Source: Planctomycetota bacterium (GTDB lineage Bacteria; Planctomycetota; Phycisphaerae; Phycisphaerales; UBA5793). Taken from it: a DNA stretch of 64,000 bases. Of this stretch, positions 10,110-18,582 are shown in pieces. A model generated the notes under the pieces. The model ran no database searches, was not told the DNA's origin, and saw nothing but the letters and a program-made list of their open reading frames with translations. Both the position numbers and the translations under genes were made by a program. The DNA is taken from the NCBI GenBank assembly GCA_963205185.1, contig CAUJHZ010000046.1:91007-155006 (forward strand), read 5' to 3'. Within the stretch, counting starts at the first letter, position 1. Every line of letters starts with the position of its first letter.

Positions 10110-10598
10110 ATGCCACGCGCCCGCGCCATTCAACCCGGTGCCGCCAAGGTTCGCATGAACCTGACGCCGATGATCGACATGACGTTTCTGCTGATCGTGT
10201 TCTTCATTCTGACGTCGCAGATCAGCAACGTGGAGGTGGCCGAGGAGATCGACCTGCCCGAGCCGCACGAGTCCGTCGCCGCCGCACCGGCCGAAGAGCA
10301 TCGAATGGTGATCAACCTGATTCCCGACGCGGAGAACCGTTCGCGCGTGGCGTCGATGCGGCTTGGCTTTCGCACCCTGGCCGCCGACAGCGCCGGGCGT
10401 CGCGCGCTGCGCGATGAGCTTCTCGCCGCGGTGGCCGCCGACCCGAGCCTCAAGGTGGACATCCGCGCCGACCGCCAGGCCGCTTACAGCGAGGTATACC
10501 CGATCCTGCGCCTGGCTTCGGCCAGCGGCGCCCGGCGCGTGGACCTGGTCGTGGCGGCTACGCTCCACGGCGCCGGAACGCAGGAGGTGCAGCCGTGA
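10110..10598 (+). CDS. ExbD/TolR-type biopolymer transport protein (first copy)
   Basis: Small bitopic protein that forms the proton-channel rotor or stator with ExbB. After a short cytosolic N-terminus comes the ExbD signature MNLTPMIDMTFLLIVFFILT, with the Asp (in MIDM) that carries protons inside the single membrane helix. A periplasmic domain of about 110 residues follows, ending with RRVDLVVAATLHG. The start is the ATG 7 bp after the exbB stop. Its end overlaps the next gene in the sequence GTGA, so translation is probably coupled. Confidence 0.9.
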   Translation: MPRARAIQPGAAKVRMNLTPMIDMTFLLIVFFILTSQISNVEVAEEIDLPEPHESVAAAPAEEHRMVINLIPDAENRSRVASMRLGFRTLAADSAGRRALRDELLAAVAADPSLKVDIRADRQAAYSEVYPILRLASASGARRVDLVVAATLHGAGTQEVQP

Positions 10599-11155
10599 GC
10601 AGCCCCTCGAACAGAGGCGCCGCCTCGGTCGAACCGGGTCCAGCGGCGAGCCCGGCCGACGCGCTGGGTGGGTACCACCGCCCGCTGTCGCGGCGTCATC
10701 GCGTCGAGTCGGATCTTCGGCTCAATCTCGTTTCGATGATCGACGTGGTTTTTCTGCTGTTCATGTATTTCCTGCTCACGGCGAACTTCACGCTCGGCGA
10801 AGAAGTGTTTCTCATCGACGTGCCGCAGAGCAAGCAAGCGGGATTTGACGATCCTTTCGAGTTGCCCGACCGGCCGCTGAGCGTGCGCATCGCGACGATC
10901 GGCCCGGGCCCGGGCGACTGCAGCATCCGCATCGATCTGCCGGGCCTCGAGCCCACGCCGGACTTCGAGTCGCTCTACCGGCGCCTCATCGACCACCAGG
11001 TGCGGCCGGGCAATCTGACCGGGCTGTTCATGCCCGACAACCCCATTCACATCGTGCCCACCGCCGGCACGCGCTGGGAGCACGCGGTGGAAGCGCTCAA
11101 CGCGTGCCTGCGCGCCGATTACACCAGCGTCCGCCTCATTCAGCCGGGCTCGTAA
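10595..11155 (+). CDS. ExbD/TolR-type biopolymer transport protein (second copy)
   Basis: Second ExbD-like partner of the same operon. It has a longer cytosolic N-terminus (about 45 residues, Pro/Ser-rich) before the membrane signature LNLVSMIDVVFLLFMYFLLT, again with the proton-carrying Asp. The periplasmic part (about 120 residues) shows little similarity to the first copy. The start is a GTG that overlaps the stop of the preceding gene. A pair of divergent ExbD genes behind one ExbB is common in planctomycetes as far as I recall, and suggests a hetero-oligomeric stator. A hairpin terminator lies 17 bp after the stop. Confidence 0.88.
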   Translation: MSSPSNRGAASVEPGPAASPADALGGYHRPLSRRHRVESDLRLNLVSMIDVVFLLFMYFLLTANFTLGEEVFLIDVPQSKQAGFDDPFELPDRPLSVRIATIGPGPGDCSIRIDLPGLEPTPDFESLYRRLIDHQVRPGNLTGLFMPDNPIHIVPTAGTRWEHAVEALNACLRADYTSVRLIQPGS

Positions 11156-11172
11156 GTGGGATCGAATAAAAA

Positions 11173-11204
11173 GGGGCGCCGCCGGCCTGAGCCGGTTGCG
11201 CCCC
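11173..11204. terminator. Bidirectional hairpin terminator
   Basis: GGGGCGC pairs with GCGCCCC, and inside it GCCGGC pairs with GCCGGT around a CTGA loop. An A-run (AATAAAAA) sits on the left flank, so the minus-strand transcript of the sulfatase ends in a U-run. On the plus strand it closes the exbB-exbD-exbD operon. Confidence 0.75.
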
Positions 11205-11237
11205 GAGGGTGTCACTTCAGCCGCGAAGGTGACTCGA

Positions 11238-13574
11238 TCACGGCTCGGGCCGGCGATCAAGCGTCAGGCGGATGCCCGCAGCGCGCAGGAAGTTCACCTG
11301 CTGATCGCCGGGCAGCGTGTCGATGCGATCGACAACGAGCGCCACGCCGTTGTTGCTCCGCGGATTGTCGAACCAATCGCGCACCACGTCGAGCAGGTCC
11401 TCGCTGTGGCCGAAACTCACCGGCGCCTGCGGCGGCAGGGGAACCGTGCGGATTTTCGGATGCGACGCCTGCCAGATCACGTGTGGCGGCAGGTCGAGTG
11501 CGCCCAGCGCCGAGGATGACCAGTTCGACCACGGGTTGCGATTCCATGCGCCGTTGACCCGGTGCACGGTGATCAGCCCCGTCTCCTGGTCTTCGACCGG
11601 GTAGAGCGGATCACTGCTCGGCCGGGAGTCTTCCTTGAACGCGACCACGAGCTGCGCGTCGGTTACGTCGTCGATCGTGAAGCCTTCGGGCATCACGCCG
11701 TTGACGTTGAACTTGAGGAACGCGCGGTATTCCTTGGCGTTGCCGCCCACGTCCATGTGACCCAGCGTGAGCGGGCCATTGACGATCGAATTGCCGCCCG
11801 TCAGCACCAGCGTGGCCGAGAGCGGCAGGTCGATGACGCGCACGTCAGGCGAAAACTCGCCTTCATCCAGCAGCACGAGCACTTCGCTCTGCAGTGCGTT
11901 GTAGGCATTCTGCTGGCTGCTGTTCATCTGCTGGCCGACAAGGTCGTTGACCCGGTCGGGATCGCTGGCGAGGTCGTAGAACTCCTGCTCGCCGGTCAGT
12001 TCGCCTTCTTCGACGTAGACGACCAGCACGTACTGCCGCGTCGAGTCGAAGTGTTCGACGGTGTAGCGCGAGAGCGTGCCGGGATCGAACGCGACAGACA
12101 AGGCCGACGGCCAGTAATCCACGATCTTGTCGCGCATGTCGTAGTAGGCGGTGGCCTGCTCGTGATTCATGCCGGTGGCGACGAGGTTGTTGTTTTCGCC
12201 GGGGTCGGCCAGCAGGTCGTAAAACTCATCCTCCGTCATGTCGTCGAGTTGAGCGCCGCCGGAGTTGCAGATCAGCTTGTACTGCTCGCCCACGAAGGCG
12301 ACGCGCTGGATCTGCTGGTAGTTGCCGTTCTGCATCACGGCGTCACCGAGGCTGAGCAGGCTGTACTGCCGCCGCGGCAGCGAGTTGGGCGCCGCCCAGC
12401 CGATCGAGTCGGCAAAGCTCATGCTCTGCCGCGGGAACGAACCGTTCGGGTTGTCGCGCACGTTGCCGGGCGCGCCGATGATGTCGCAGATCGTGTCGTA
12501 GTAGTCCACGTGCATGATCTGCCGTTCATCGGCGATGGGCGTATTGAGGTTGCGCGGCACGTTTTCGCCCAGCACAAACGAAGGCACCCGAATCCCTCCC
12601 TCATAGAGCGAGTTCTTCGACCGCTGCCCGGTTGCTGAAACGAGCGGGTCGGTACCGTTGTCGCCAAGGAAAAAGACGACGGCGTGGCTGTCGGGGTCGT
12701 AGAAATCGTTGGACTGGATCACGCCGAGATTGCGCAGCATGCGGCGGATGACCGTGTCGAGCGCCTCGATGTTCTGGGCGAAGCGGGCAGAGTTGGTATT
12801 GCCAAGCGAACCCGTCAGCGGCGTGAGGCTCGGATCGACCGCCCACCAGTTGCGGCCACTGCTGTCGGTGTCGCGGCGGTGGGGCACGATGGTGTGGAAG
12901 AACAGCGCGTAGGGCTTGCCTGCATGCTCGGGCGCGCGATTGAGCACCGCCTGCTCTGCGAATTGCTGGGCGCGCACGACGTGCTCATCGCCCACGGCAT
13001 CGGGATTGTCCTCGTTGAGGTAAGCCGCCCAGTCGTAGAAGACGTCGAAGCCCTGCTGCGTTGGCAGTTCGCCGCGCGACGCGTCGTAGCCGACGTGCCA
13101 CTTGTCGATAAGCACGGTGTAGTAGCCGCTGTCGCGCAGCACCTCGGCGATGGTCCGCTCCTGGTTCTGCATCGAAAGCAGGTAGACGTCTTCGGGCAGT
13201 TCGTTGGTGTCGAGTTCGGCATCGCTCACCAGCGGCGGCGGCGTCATGCCGCCCGTCGCCCACCGGCCGATCACGCCGGGAACGCCCGCCGCCAGCGCGC
13301 TGCGGCCGGTCATGAGCGCTGCGCGCGTCGGCGAACAGTTCGGATTCACGCGGCAGTTGGTGAACGAAACACCCTGCTCGGCCAGACGCTCAAGCGTGGG
13401 CGTGGCGATGTTGGACTGCGCCTGCCAGTAAGGACCCTCGACCGCGTCCACTCCCTGGTCGTCGGTGAGAATGAAGATGATGTTCGGGCGGTTCTGTGCC
13501 AGTGCCGTCGACGCAAACAGCGCGACGGCGAGTGCGGAGCAACAACTCCGCATCGGTCCGAAAGCGGGAAGCAT
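11238..13574 (-). CDS. Secreted type I sulfatase with extra C-terminal domain
   Basis: Sulfatase that would hydrolyse sulfate esters, probably of polysaccharides, outside the cytosol. A signal peptide (residues 8-26, ending STALAQ) leads straight into NIIFILTDDQG, the metal-binding start of the alkaline-phosphatase/sulfatase fold. The formylglycine site is CSPTRAALMTGR with Cys near residue 80, so an anaerobic or FGE-type maturase is needed elsewhere. A second metal motif appears as FFLGDNGTD. After about residue 560 there is a domain of about 200 residues (VLTGGNSIVNGPLTLGHM, FLKFNVNG) resembling the DNRLRE-type beta sandwich of secreted proteins. The start at 13574 has GGAGA upstream. Confidence 0.9.
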   Translation of the reverse strand: MLPAFGPMRSCCSALAVALFASTALAQNRPNIIFILTDDQGVDAVEGPYWQAQSNIATPTLERLAEQGVSFTNCRVNPNCSPTRAALMTGRSALAAGVPGVIGRWATGGMTPPPLVSDAELDTNELPEDVYLLSMQNQERTIAEVLRDSGYYTVLIDKWHVGYDASRGELPTQQGFDVFYDWAAYLNEDNPDAVGDEHVVRAQQFAEQAVLNRAPEHAGKPYALFFHTIVPHRRDTDSSGRNWWAVDPSLTPLTGSLGNTNSARFAQNIEALDTVIRRMLRNLGVIQSNDFYDPDSHAVVFFLGDNGTDPLVSATGQRSKNSLYEGGIRVPSFVLGENVPRNLNTPIADERQIMHVDYYDTICDIIGAPGNVRDNPNGSFPRQSMSFADSIGWAAPNSLPRRQYSLLSLGDAVMQNGNYQQIQRVAFVGEQYKLICNSGGAQLDDMTEDEFYDLLADPGENNNLVATGMNHEQATAYYDMRDKIVDYWPSALSVAFDPGTLSRYTVEHFDSTRQYVLVVYVEEGELTGEQEFYDLASDPDRVNDLVGQQMNSSQQNAYNALQSEVLVLLDEGEFSPDVRVIDLPLSATLVLTGGNSIVNGPLTLGHMDVGGNAKEYRAFLKFNVNGVMPEGFTIDDVTDAQLVVAFKEDSRPSSDPLYPVEDQETGLITVHRVNGAWNRNPWSNWSSSALGALDLPPHVIWQASHPKIRTVPLPPQAPVSFGHSEDLLDVVRDWFDNPRSNNGVALVVDRIDTLPGDQQVNFLRAAGIRLTLDRRPEP

Positions 13575-13930
13575 CACAAGTCTCCTTCGTTGAACTGAGG
13601 CGAAATGACGACGTGGCCTGAACATGAGCCACCGCGACTCATCTGTCACGCCGCCCCCCGGGAAGGCTGTGCCCAATTCAAGATAACGAATGCTCCGATA
13701 AAACGCAAGCGGTAAGATGGGAAAAATGCACAAATTCCAAAATTCCCTCACCTACCCTTGTGCCTCACGGACACCCGAACAGGTCAAATCTCCCCTGCTG
13801 GTCCTGATTTCGCTCTCCGTACCGCGTCTGGCTGCACGACGGAACTTCGCGAGTGCGATATCCTTGTGAGAGAGTCATGCCTCGCCGGCCCATTGTGCCA
13901 CCGCTGCCGGCAGGCCGGGGAGGGGTCGCC
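13575..13930. other. Divergent intergenic region, sulfatase and HAF-repeat gene
   Basis: Gene-free stretch of 356 bp holding the promoters of two divergent secreted-protein genes. The part 13680-13745 is clearly richer in A and T than its surroundings. I see no convincing operator, repeat or small gene. Confidence 0.5.
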
Positions 13931-15298
13931 ATGAATCGTCGTTGGCTCAAGGTCGTCGGCGTTTCGGTTTTCCCGGTGCTGTGCAGCCCGCCCGCTCTGG
14001 CGCAGCCGCCCGGGGTCATCGGCTACGAAACCACGATCGTCCCCACGCTCCAAGGCCATCGATCGAGCAGCGCCATCGGGCTCGATGAGGTGGCGCGCGT
14101 CATCGGCCGCTCGACTCCGTTCAGCGGCGCTTCCACTCCGCTGGCCTGGGTGGACGGCCAGATCTTCGCCGTGCCCGCGCCGCCGAATCACCATGGCGCT
14201 GTCGTCAACGGCATCAGCCCCACCACCGGAATCATCGTCGGCTACGCGCTGGCCGACGCCAACTCGCTCGAGCAGGCCACGGCGTGGCGAATCGGCTCGG
14301 GCATTCACGTGCTTTCCAACCTTCCTGACACGATCGCCGGCATCGCGATGGCCGTCGAGGACACGCCCTGGCCGATGACGCGCATCGTCGGCCGTTGCGC
14401 CGCGTTCGGACCCGATTACGCATCGCTCTGGGTCAACGAGCACGTCATCGACATCGGCGGGATCTCCAGCGCGGCCAATGATGTCAACGAGGCGGATCAG
14501 ATCGTCGGGTGGTGGCGCAACCAGATGGGAGCGTACCGGCCGGTGCTCTGGCAGAACTCCCAGCGCATTGATCTCGGTGGCGAACCGCCCGATGCATCCG
14601 GCGACGCGTATTCCATCAATGGCCTCGGCGAGATCGTCGGCCACCTCTCCGGACTCGGCCCCGTGCTCTGGCGCGATGGGCAGCGCGTGGCCCTGCCGGC
14701 CCCGAGCCCGTGCTGGACCATACCGCACGCAATCAATGACGAAGGCATCATCGTCGGCGAGTACAACATTGACGCCCAATGCCGGGCCGGCTACGAGCAC
14801 GCCCTGCTCTGGACGCTCGACCAAGGTCAGTACATCGCGCGCGATCTGAACGAACTCAATGCGCTGCATCCCGAAATCGAGCTGACGCAGGCGTGGGACA
14901 TCAACTCGGGCGGCCAGATCGCCGCAGTCGGCAAACTCTCCGACGGCAACCGACGCGGCGTGCTGCTCACGCCATATCACTTCACCCTCGACGCGCCCGC
15001 GCCGGGCATTGCCGGCCAATGGAACATGATCGTGGCGACTGGCGCCGAGCCGGGCGCCACGATCACACTCGTTTGGGGAACCTCGGACGGAGCGCGGCCG
15101 ATCAACGGCGGCTGCGGCGGCGCCCCGATCCTGATCCGCAATCCGAAGATTGCCGGCACGTCGCGCGCCGACGCGAAGGGCAACGCGGAGTTTCGGATTC
15201 TGGTGCCGCCGCAGGGCAGCGGCGTGAGTGTGCGCTTTCAGGCGCTCAGTGCGTCGCGCTGCGAGGTCAGTCACGTTGTGGCGCACACCTTTGACTGA
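13931..15298 (+). CDS. Secreted HAF-repeat protein with C-terminal module A
   Basis: Exported protein of unknown role, about 455 residues. A signal peptide ends at PPALAQ. The body is a series of repeats typical of the HAF family, seen as NDVNEADQIVGWW, SINGLGEIVG, AINDEGIIVGEY and DINSGGQIAAVG, probably a beta-propeller. The last 100 residues (from about base 15000) form a separate beta-sandwich-like module with TGAEPGATITLVWG, then DAKGNAEFRILVPP and VRFQAL. That module is shared with four other proteins in this window. The start is the ATG at 13931 after a GGGGAGGGG stretch. It converges on the FG-GAP gene with only 5 bp between stops. Confidence 0.82.
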   Translation: MNRRWLKVVGVSVFPVLCSPPALAQPPGVIGYETTIVPTLQGHRSSSAIGLDEVARVIGRSTPFSGASTPLAWVDGQIFAVPAPPNHHGAVVNGISPTTGIIVGYALADANSLEQATAWRIGSGIHVLSNLPDTIAGIAMAVEDTPWPMTRIVGRCAAFGPDYASLWVNEHVIDIGGISSAANDVNEADQIVGWWRNQMGAYRPVLWQNSQRIDLGGEPPDASGDAYSINGLGEIVGHLSGLGPVLWRDGQRVALPAPSPCWTIPHAINDEGIIVGEYNIDAQCRAGYEHALLWTLDQGQYIARDLNELNALHPEIELTQAWDINSGGQIAAVGKLSDGNRRGVLLTPYHFTLDAPAPGIAGQWNMIVATGAEPGATITLVWGTSDGARPINGGCGGAPILIRNPKIAGTSRADAKGNAEFRILVPPQGSGVSVRFQALSASRCEVSHVVAHTFD

Positions 15299-15303
15299 GG
15301 CGC

Positions 15304-17127
15304 CTACGGCTCGACTTGGGGCGAGATGGTGTTTGACATCACCGATGCGCCGCCGCGGGGACCGCGGCGAATGACGGCCTGGAAATGCAGTATGCGGCCC
15401 GCCGCTCCGGGCGGTACCTGCAGTTCGAATTCCGCATTGCCATCTGCGTCGGTCCAGCGCGCCGCTTGTTCACTCACAGGTGGAAGGAGCCGGAGTTGCA
15501 GCCCGCCCAACTGGGACACCTGGGGCCCTTCGCCCACTCCCTGAAGACTCATCAGCAAGTGAACGAACTCGTCTTGTTCCGCCCCAGTCACGGTAATCGC
15601 CGCCCCTGAGCCGGCGACGAAATTCGAATGCGTCAGAAAGATCGGGCTGCCGAAGAAGACATACGCACGCCCGGCGTCGGGTCCGCCGGCATCGTTGTAG
15701 ACCGCTCCGACGGTGAAGTCGGCGAAGCCGTCTCCGTTCATGTCCCCGGCTCGGTTGATTGAATACCCGAACTGATCGCCTGCTGTTTCACCGGTCAGGC
15801 GAAGCAGTTGTTTTCCGGTGCGCCCCGAAAAAACGTAAGCGCGTCCGATTTCTGAGCCGCCCTCTCCGGTCGTCACGAACGGCGAACCGATGGCGAAGTC
15901 ATTGAAACCGTCATGGTTGAGATCGCCCACCCCCTGTACGACGCGGCCGAGGCGGTCATTGGCGAGATCGCCGTCGTATCGATAGAGCAGTTCCCGCGAT
16001 GCGCCTGAGTGAATGAAAACGCTGCCCGAACCGATCCCGTTGGCGTCCGCATAGGTCGCGCTCATGGCGATCTCAGGCACCTGGTCCCCGTTCAGATCTT
16101 CGAGAAACTTCACGCGGTGGCCGAGTTGGTCGCCGGCCCGCTCGCCGTCGAAAGTGCGGATCAGCGACCCGTCCAGACCTGAATAGAGATACACGCGACC
16201 GGCGTTCGGCTTCGCCGGAGAATAGTGCAGAGAGCCTATCAGCACATCGGTGCGGCCATCGCCGTCGACGTCGAATTCGCCCGCGACGCGCTCGCCGAGC
16301 GCATCGTCTGCGTTCTCGCCGACGTAGGAGCGAATGAGTTCGCCCGTCCGTCCCGAGTAAAGGTAGACTTTGCCGGCGCCGGGGCCCGCTTCGCCGTTGC
16401 CCGGCGCGGCAATGGCGACGTCCGGCCGACTGTCGCCATCGACATCACCCAGGGGCGCGGCGCGAAAGCCGAAACGATCGCCAGCCACTTCGCCGAACCA
16501 CTCGTGGATAAGCGCTCCTGAGCGGCCATCGTAAAGATAAGCCGCGCCGGAATCGACTCCGGCGCCATCATAGGTCTGGCTGCTGATGATCACGTCGTTC
16601 ACGCCGTCGCCGTTGGTGTCTCCGGCGTTGCTGAGATCCCATCCGAAGAGACTCTCCTCCTGCGTGCCCGTCCAGACGTGCAGCACCTCGCCAGTGCGGC
16701 CCGAGAAGGCATAGCAGCGCCCCGTGTTGTTGTCGTGCTGGTAAGCGCCAAGCAGGACATCGGCTCGGCCATCGCCATCAAGATCGCCGATGCGATCGAG
16801 CCGGTGACCCAGTTCGTCGTCGTTTCCTTCGCCGTGGAAGACCAGCAGTGGCTCGCTCGTCGCGCCCGAGTACACCGTGCAGCGACCGTTGTGGTAGAGG
16901 CCCTCAGTGCTGTCGAAGCGCGCCGCGATCAGCAGATCCTCAATGGTGTCGCCGTCGCAATCACCGATCGCCAGGGCCCGGGCCCCGAACCACGTCAGCT
17001 CACCCTCGCCGGTGAAAGTGCGGTCGGCGCTTGCCGCGCTGCGATCGGGAGGCATGGCCGCCGCGGAGGTTCCCAGTGCCGCACCCAGGACCACCAGGCG
17101 CATTAAAACCCATTGGTTTGCAGCCAT
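15304..17127 (-). CDS. Secreted FG-GAP/integrin-alpha-like protein with C-terminal module A
   Basis: Exported calcium-binding beta-propeller, 607 residues. The signal peptide is MRLVVLGAALGTSAAA. Eight FG-GAP repeats with D-x-D-x-D loops can be counted, among them GDCDGDTIEDLLIAA, GDLDGDGRADVLLGA, GDTNGDGVNDVIISS, FDVDGDGRTDVLIGS and GDMNGDGFADFTVGA. Each is followed by a YLYSGRTGELI-type strand. The final 110 residues are module A (ITVTGAEQDEFVHLLMS, DADGNAEFELQVPPG, LHFQAV). The start at 17127 has GAGGGGG upstream; an inner ATG at 17103 lacks one. Function is unknown; such proteins are often surface adhesins or scaffold components. Confidence 0.85.
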   Translation of the reverse strand: MAANQWVLMRLVVLGAALGTSAAAMPPDRSAASADRTFTGEGELTWFGARALAIGDCDGDTIEDLLIAARFDSTEGLYHNGRCTVYSGATSEPLLVFHGEGNDDELGHRLDRIGDLDGDGRADVLLGAYQHDNNTGRCYAFSGRTGEVLHVWTGTQEESLFGWDLSNAGDTNGDGVNDVIISSQTYDGAGVDSGAAYLYDGRSGALIHEWFGEVAGDRFGFRAAPLGDVDGDSRPDVAIAAPGNGEAGPGAGKVYLYSGRTGELIRSYVGENADDALGERVAGEFDVDGDGRTDVLIGSLHYSPAKPNAGRVYLYSGLDGSLIRTFDGERAGDQLGHRVKFLEDLNGDQVPEIAMSATYADANGIGSGSVFIHSGASRELLYRYDGDLANDRLGRVVQGVGDLNHDGFNDFAIGSPFVTTGEGGSEIGRAYVFSGRTGKQLLRLTGETAGDQFGYSINRAGDMNGDGFADFTVGAVYNDAGGPDAGRAYVFFGSPIFLTHSNFVAGSGAAITVTGAEQDEFVHLLMSLQGVGEGPQVSQLGGLQLRLLPPVSEQAARWTDADGNAEFELQVPPGAAGRILHFQAVIRRGPRGGASVMSNTISPQVEP

Positions 17128-17494
17128 TTGCCCGAACCCCCTCGTTCGTTTAGTCCAGCCACGGACTCGGCGGAGTTGTTCCGCCTGTCGTCTCCCGCAT
17201 GAATCCAACCGCCGGCGAGAGCCACTGCGGAGGCCATGAGGGGGACGCAACCGTACACATTACCTCGTTTTTCGCGAGTTGCAACGGTCGCTTGAGAAAA
17301 CATCGAATTCTGACCTCGTCAAATCCCTGCCATAGCCGCCACTTTTCCAGCCCCTGACATTGTCAGCTCTCGGCGTGTTAGAGCGGGTTTCACCCATCGA
17401 CGCCGGCTGGCGGCAGAGCGCTTCATCGGTACAATGCTGCCGCCGGCGGCCCCACTCTCATTCCCGCACGCGCCGGAAACGTAAGGAGACCCTC
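17128..17494. other. Divergent intergenic region, FG-GAP gene and aldolase
   Basis: Gene-free region of 367 bp between two divergent genes. The stretch 17255-17320 is relatively AT-rich and is the likeliest site of promoters. No clear palindrome or known regulatory element was found. Confidence 0.45.
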
Positions 17495-18550
17495 ATGTCC
17501 GCTGTCAAGGAATACCTGTCCGGCGAAGACCAGCCGCTGCTTTCGTATCGCTGTAAGGGCATCAGCGCCGAGCATCTCCATCTGCCCGGGCCTGACTTCG
17601 TCGATCGCGTGCTCGCGGCCTCCGACCGGAACCCAGCCGTGCTGCGCAACTACCAGACGATCATCAACCACGGCCGGCTGGGCGGCAGCGGTTTTGTCTC
17701 GATCCTCCCGGTCGATCAGGGCATCGAACACACGGCCGGCGCTTCGTTTGCTCCCAACCCGATCTATTTTGATCCGGAGAATATTGTCCGCTTAGCAATC
17801 GAGGGCGGGTGCAACGCCGTCGCCTCGACCTTTGGCGTGCTGGGATCGGTGGCGCGCAAATACGCGCACAAGATCCCCTTCCTCGTCAAACTGAATCACA
17901 ACCAGTTGATGTCGTACCCGAACACCTACGACCAGATCTCGTTCGGATCGGTGAGACTGGCTTACGAAATGGGCGCGGTCGCCGTGGGCGCGACGATTTA
18001 CTTCGGCTCGGAGGAGTCAAACCGTCAGATCCAGGAAGTGACCGAGTGGTTCGAAGAAGCGCACGCGCTGGGCATGGTGACCGTGCTCTGGTGCTATCTG
18101 CGCAACAGCGCTTTCAAGGTGGACGGCAAGGACTACCACGTCTCGGCCGACGGCACCGGCCAGGCCAATCACCTCGGCGTGACCATCCAGGCGGACATCA
18201 TCAAGCAGAAGCAGGCCGAGAACAACGGCGTCTTCAACGCCATCAAGTTCGCCAAGACCAACAAGAAGGTCTACGACGAACTCACGCCTGGCGATCACCC
18301 CATCGAACTCTGCCGCTACCAGGTCGCGAATTGCTTCATGGGTCGCTCAGGCCTGATCAATTCCGGCGGCGAGAGCAAAGGCGGCAGCGACTTCGCCGAC
18401 GCCGTGCGCACCGCCGTGATCAACAAGCGAGCGGGCGGCATGGGCCTGATCTCCGGCCGCAAGGCGTTCCAGCGCCCCATGAGCGAAGGCGTGAAACTGC
18501 TCAACGCGATCCAGGATGTGTATCTCGACCAGGACGTCACGATCGCGTGA
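17495..18550 (+). CDS. fbaB: Fructose-bisphosphate aldolase class I (FbaB/DhnA type)
   Basis: Schiff-base aldolase that cleaves fructose 1,6-bisphosphate to triose phosphates. The 351 residues match the FbaB type (about 350), not the vertebrate-type class I enzyme. Diagnostic stretches include [54 protein letters not shown] and, near the end, [16 protein letters not shown] and [12 protein letters not shown]. The start at 17495 has AAGGAG eight bases upstream. It stands alone between divergent and convergent neighbours, so it is probably a single-gene transcript. Confidence 0.96.
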   Translation: MSAVKEYLSGEDQPLLSYRCKGISAEHLHLPGPDFVDRVLAASDRNPAVLRNYQTIINHGRLGGSGFVSILPVDQGIEHTAGASFAPNPIYFDPENIVRLAIEGGCNAVASTFGVLGSVARKYAHKIPFLVKLNHNQLMSYPNTYDQISFGSVRLAYEMGAVAVGATIYFGSEESNRQIQEVTEWFEEAHALGMVTVLWCYLRNSAFKVDGKDYHVSADGTGQANHLGVTIQADIIKQKQAENNGVFNAIKFAKTNKKVYDELTPGDHPIELCRYQVANCFMGRSGLINSGGESKGGSDFADAVRTAVINKRAGGMGLISGRKAFQRPMSEGVKLLNAIQDVYLDQDVTIA

Positions 18551-18582
18551 GGCGCGGGGGCCGGGCAGACGGCGCTATGCGA

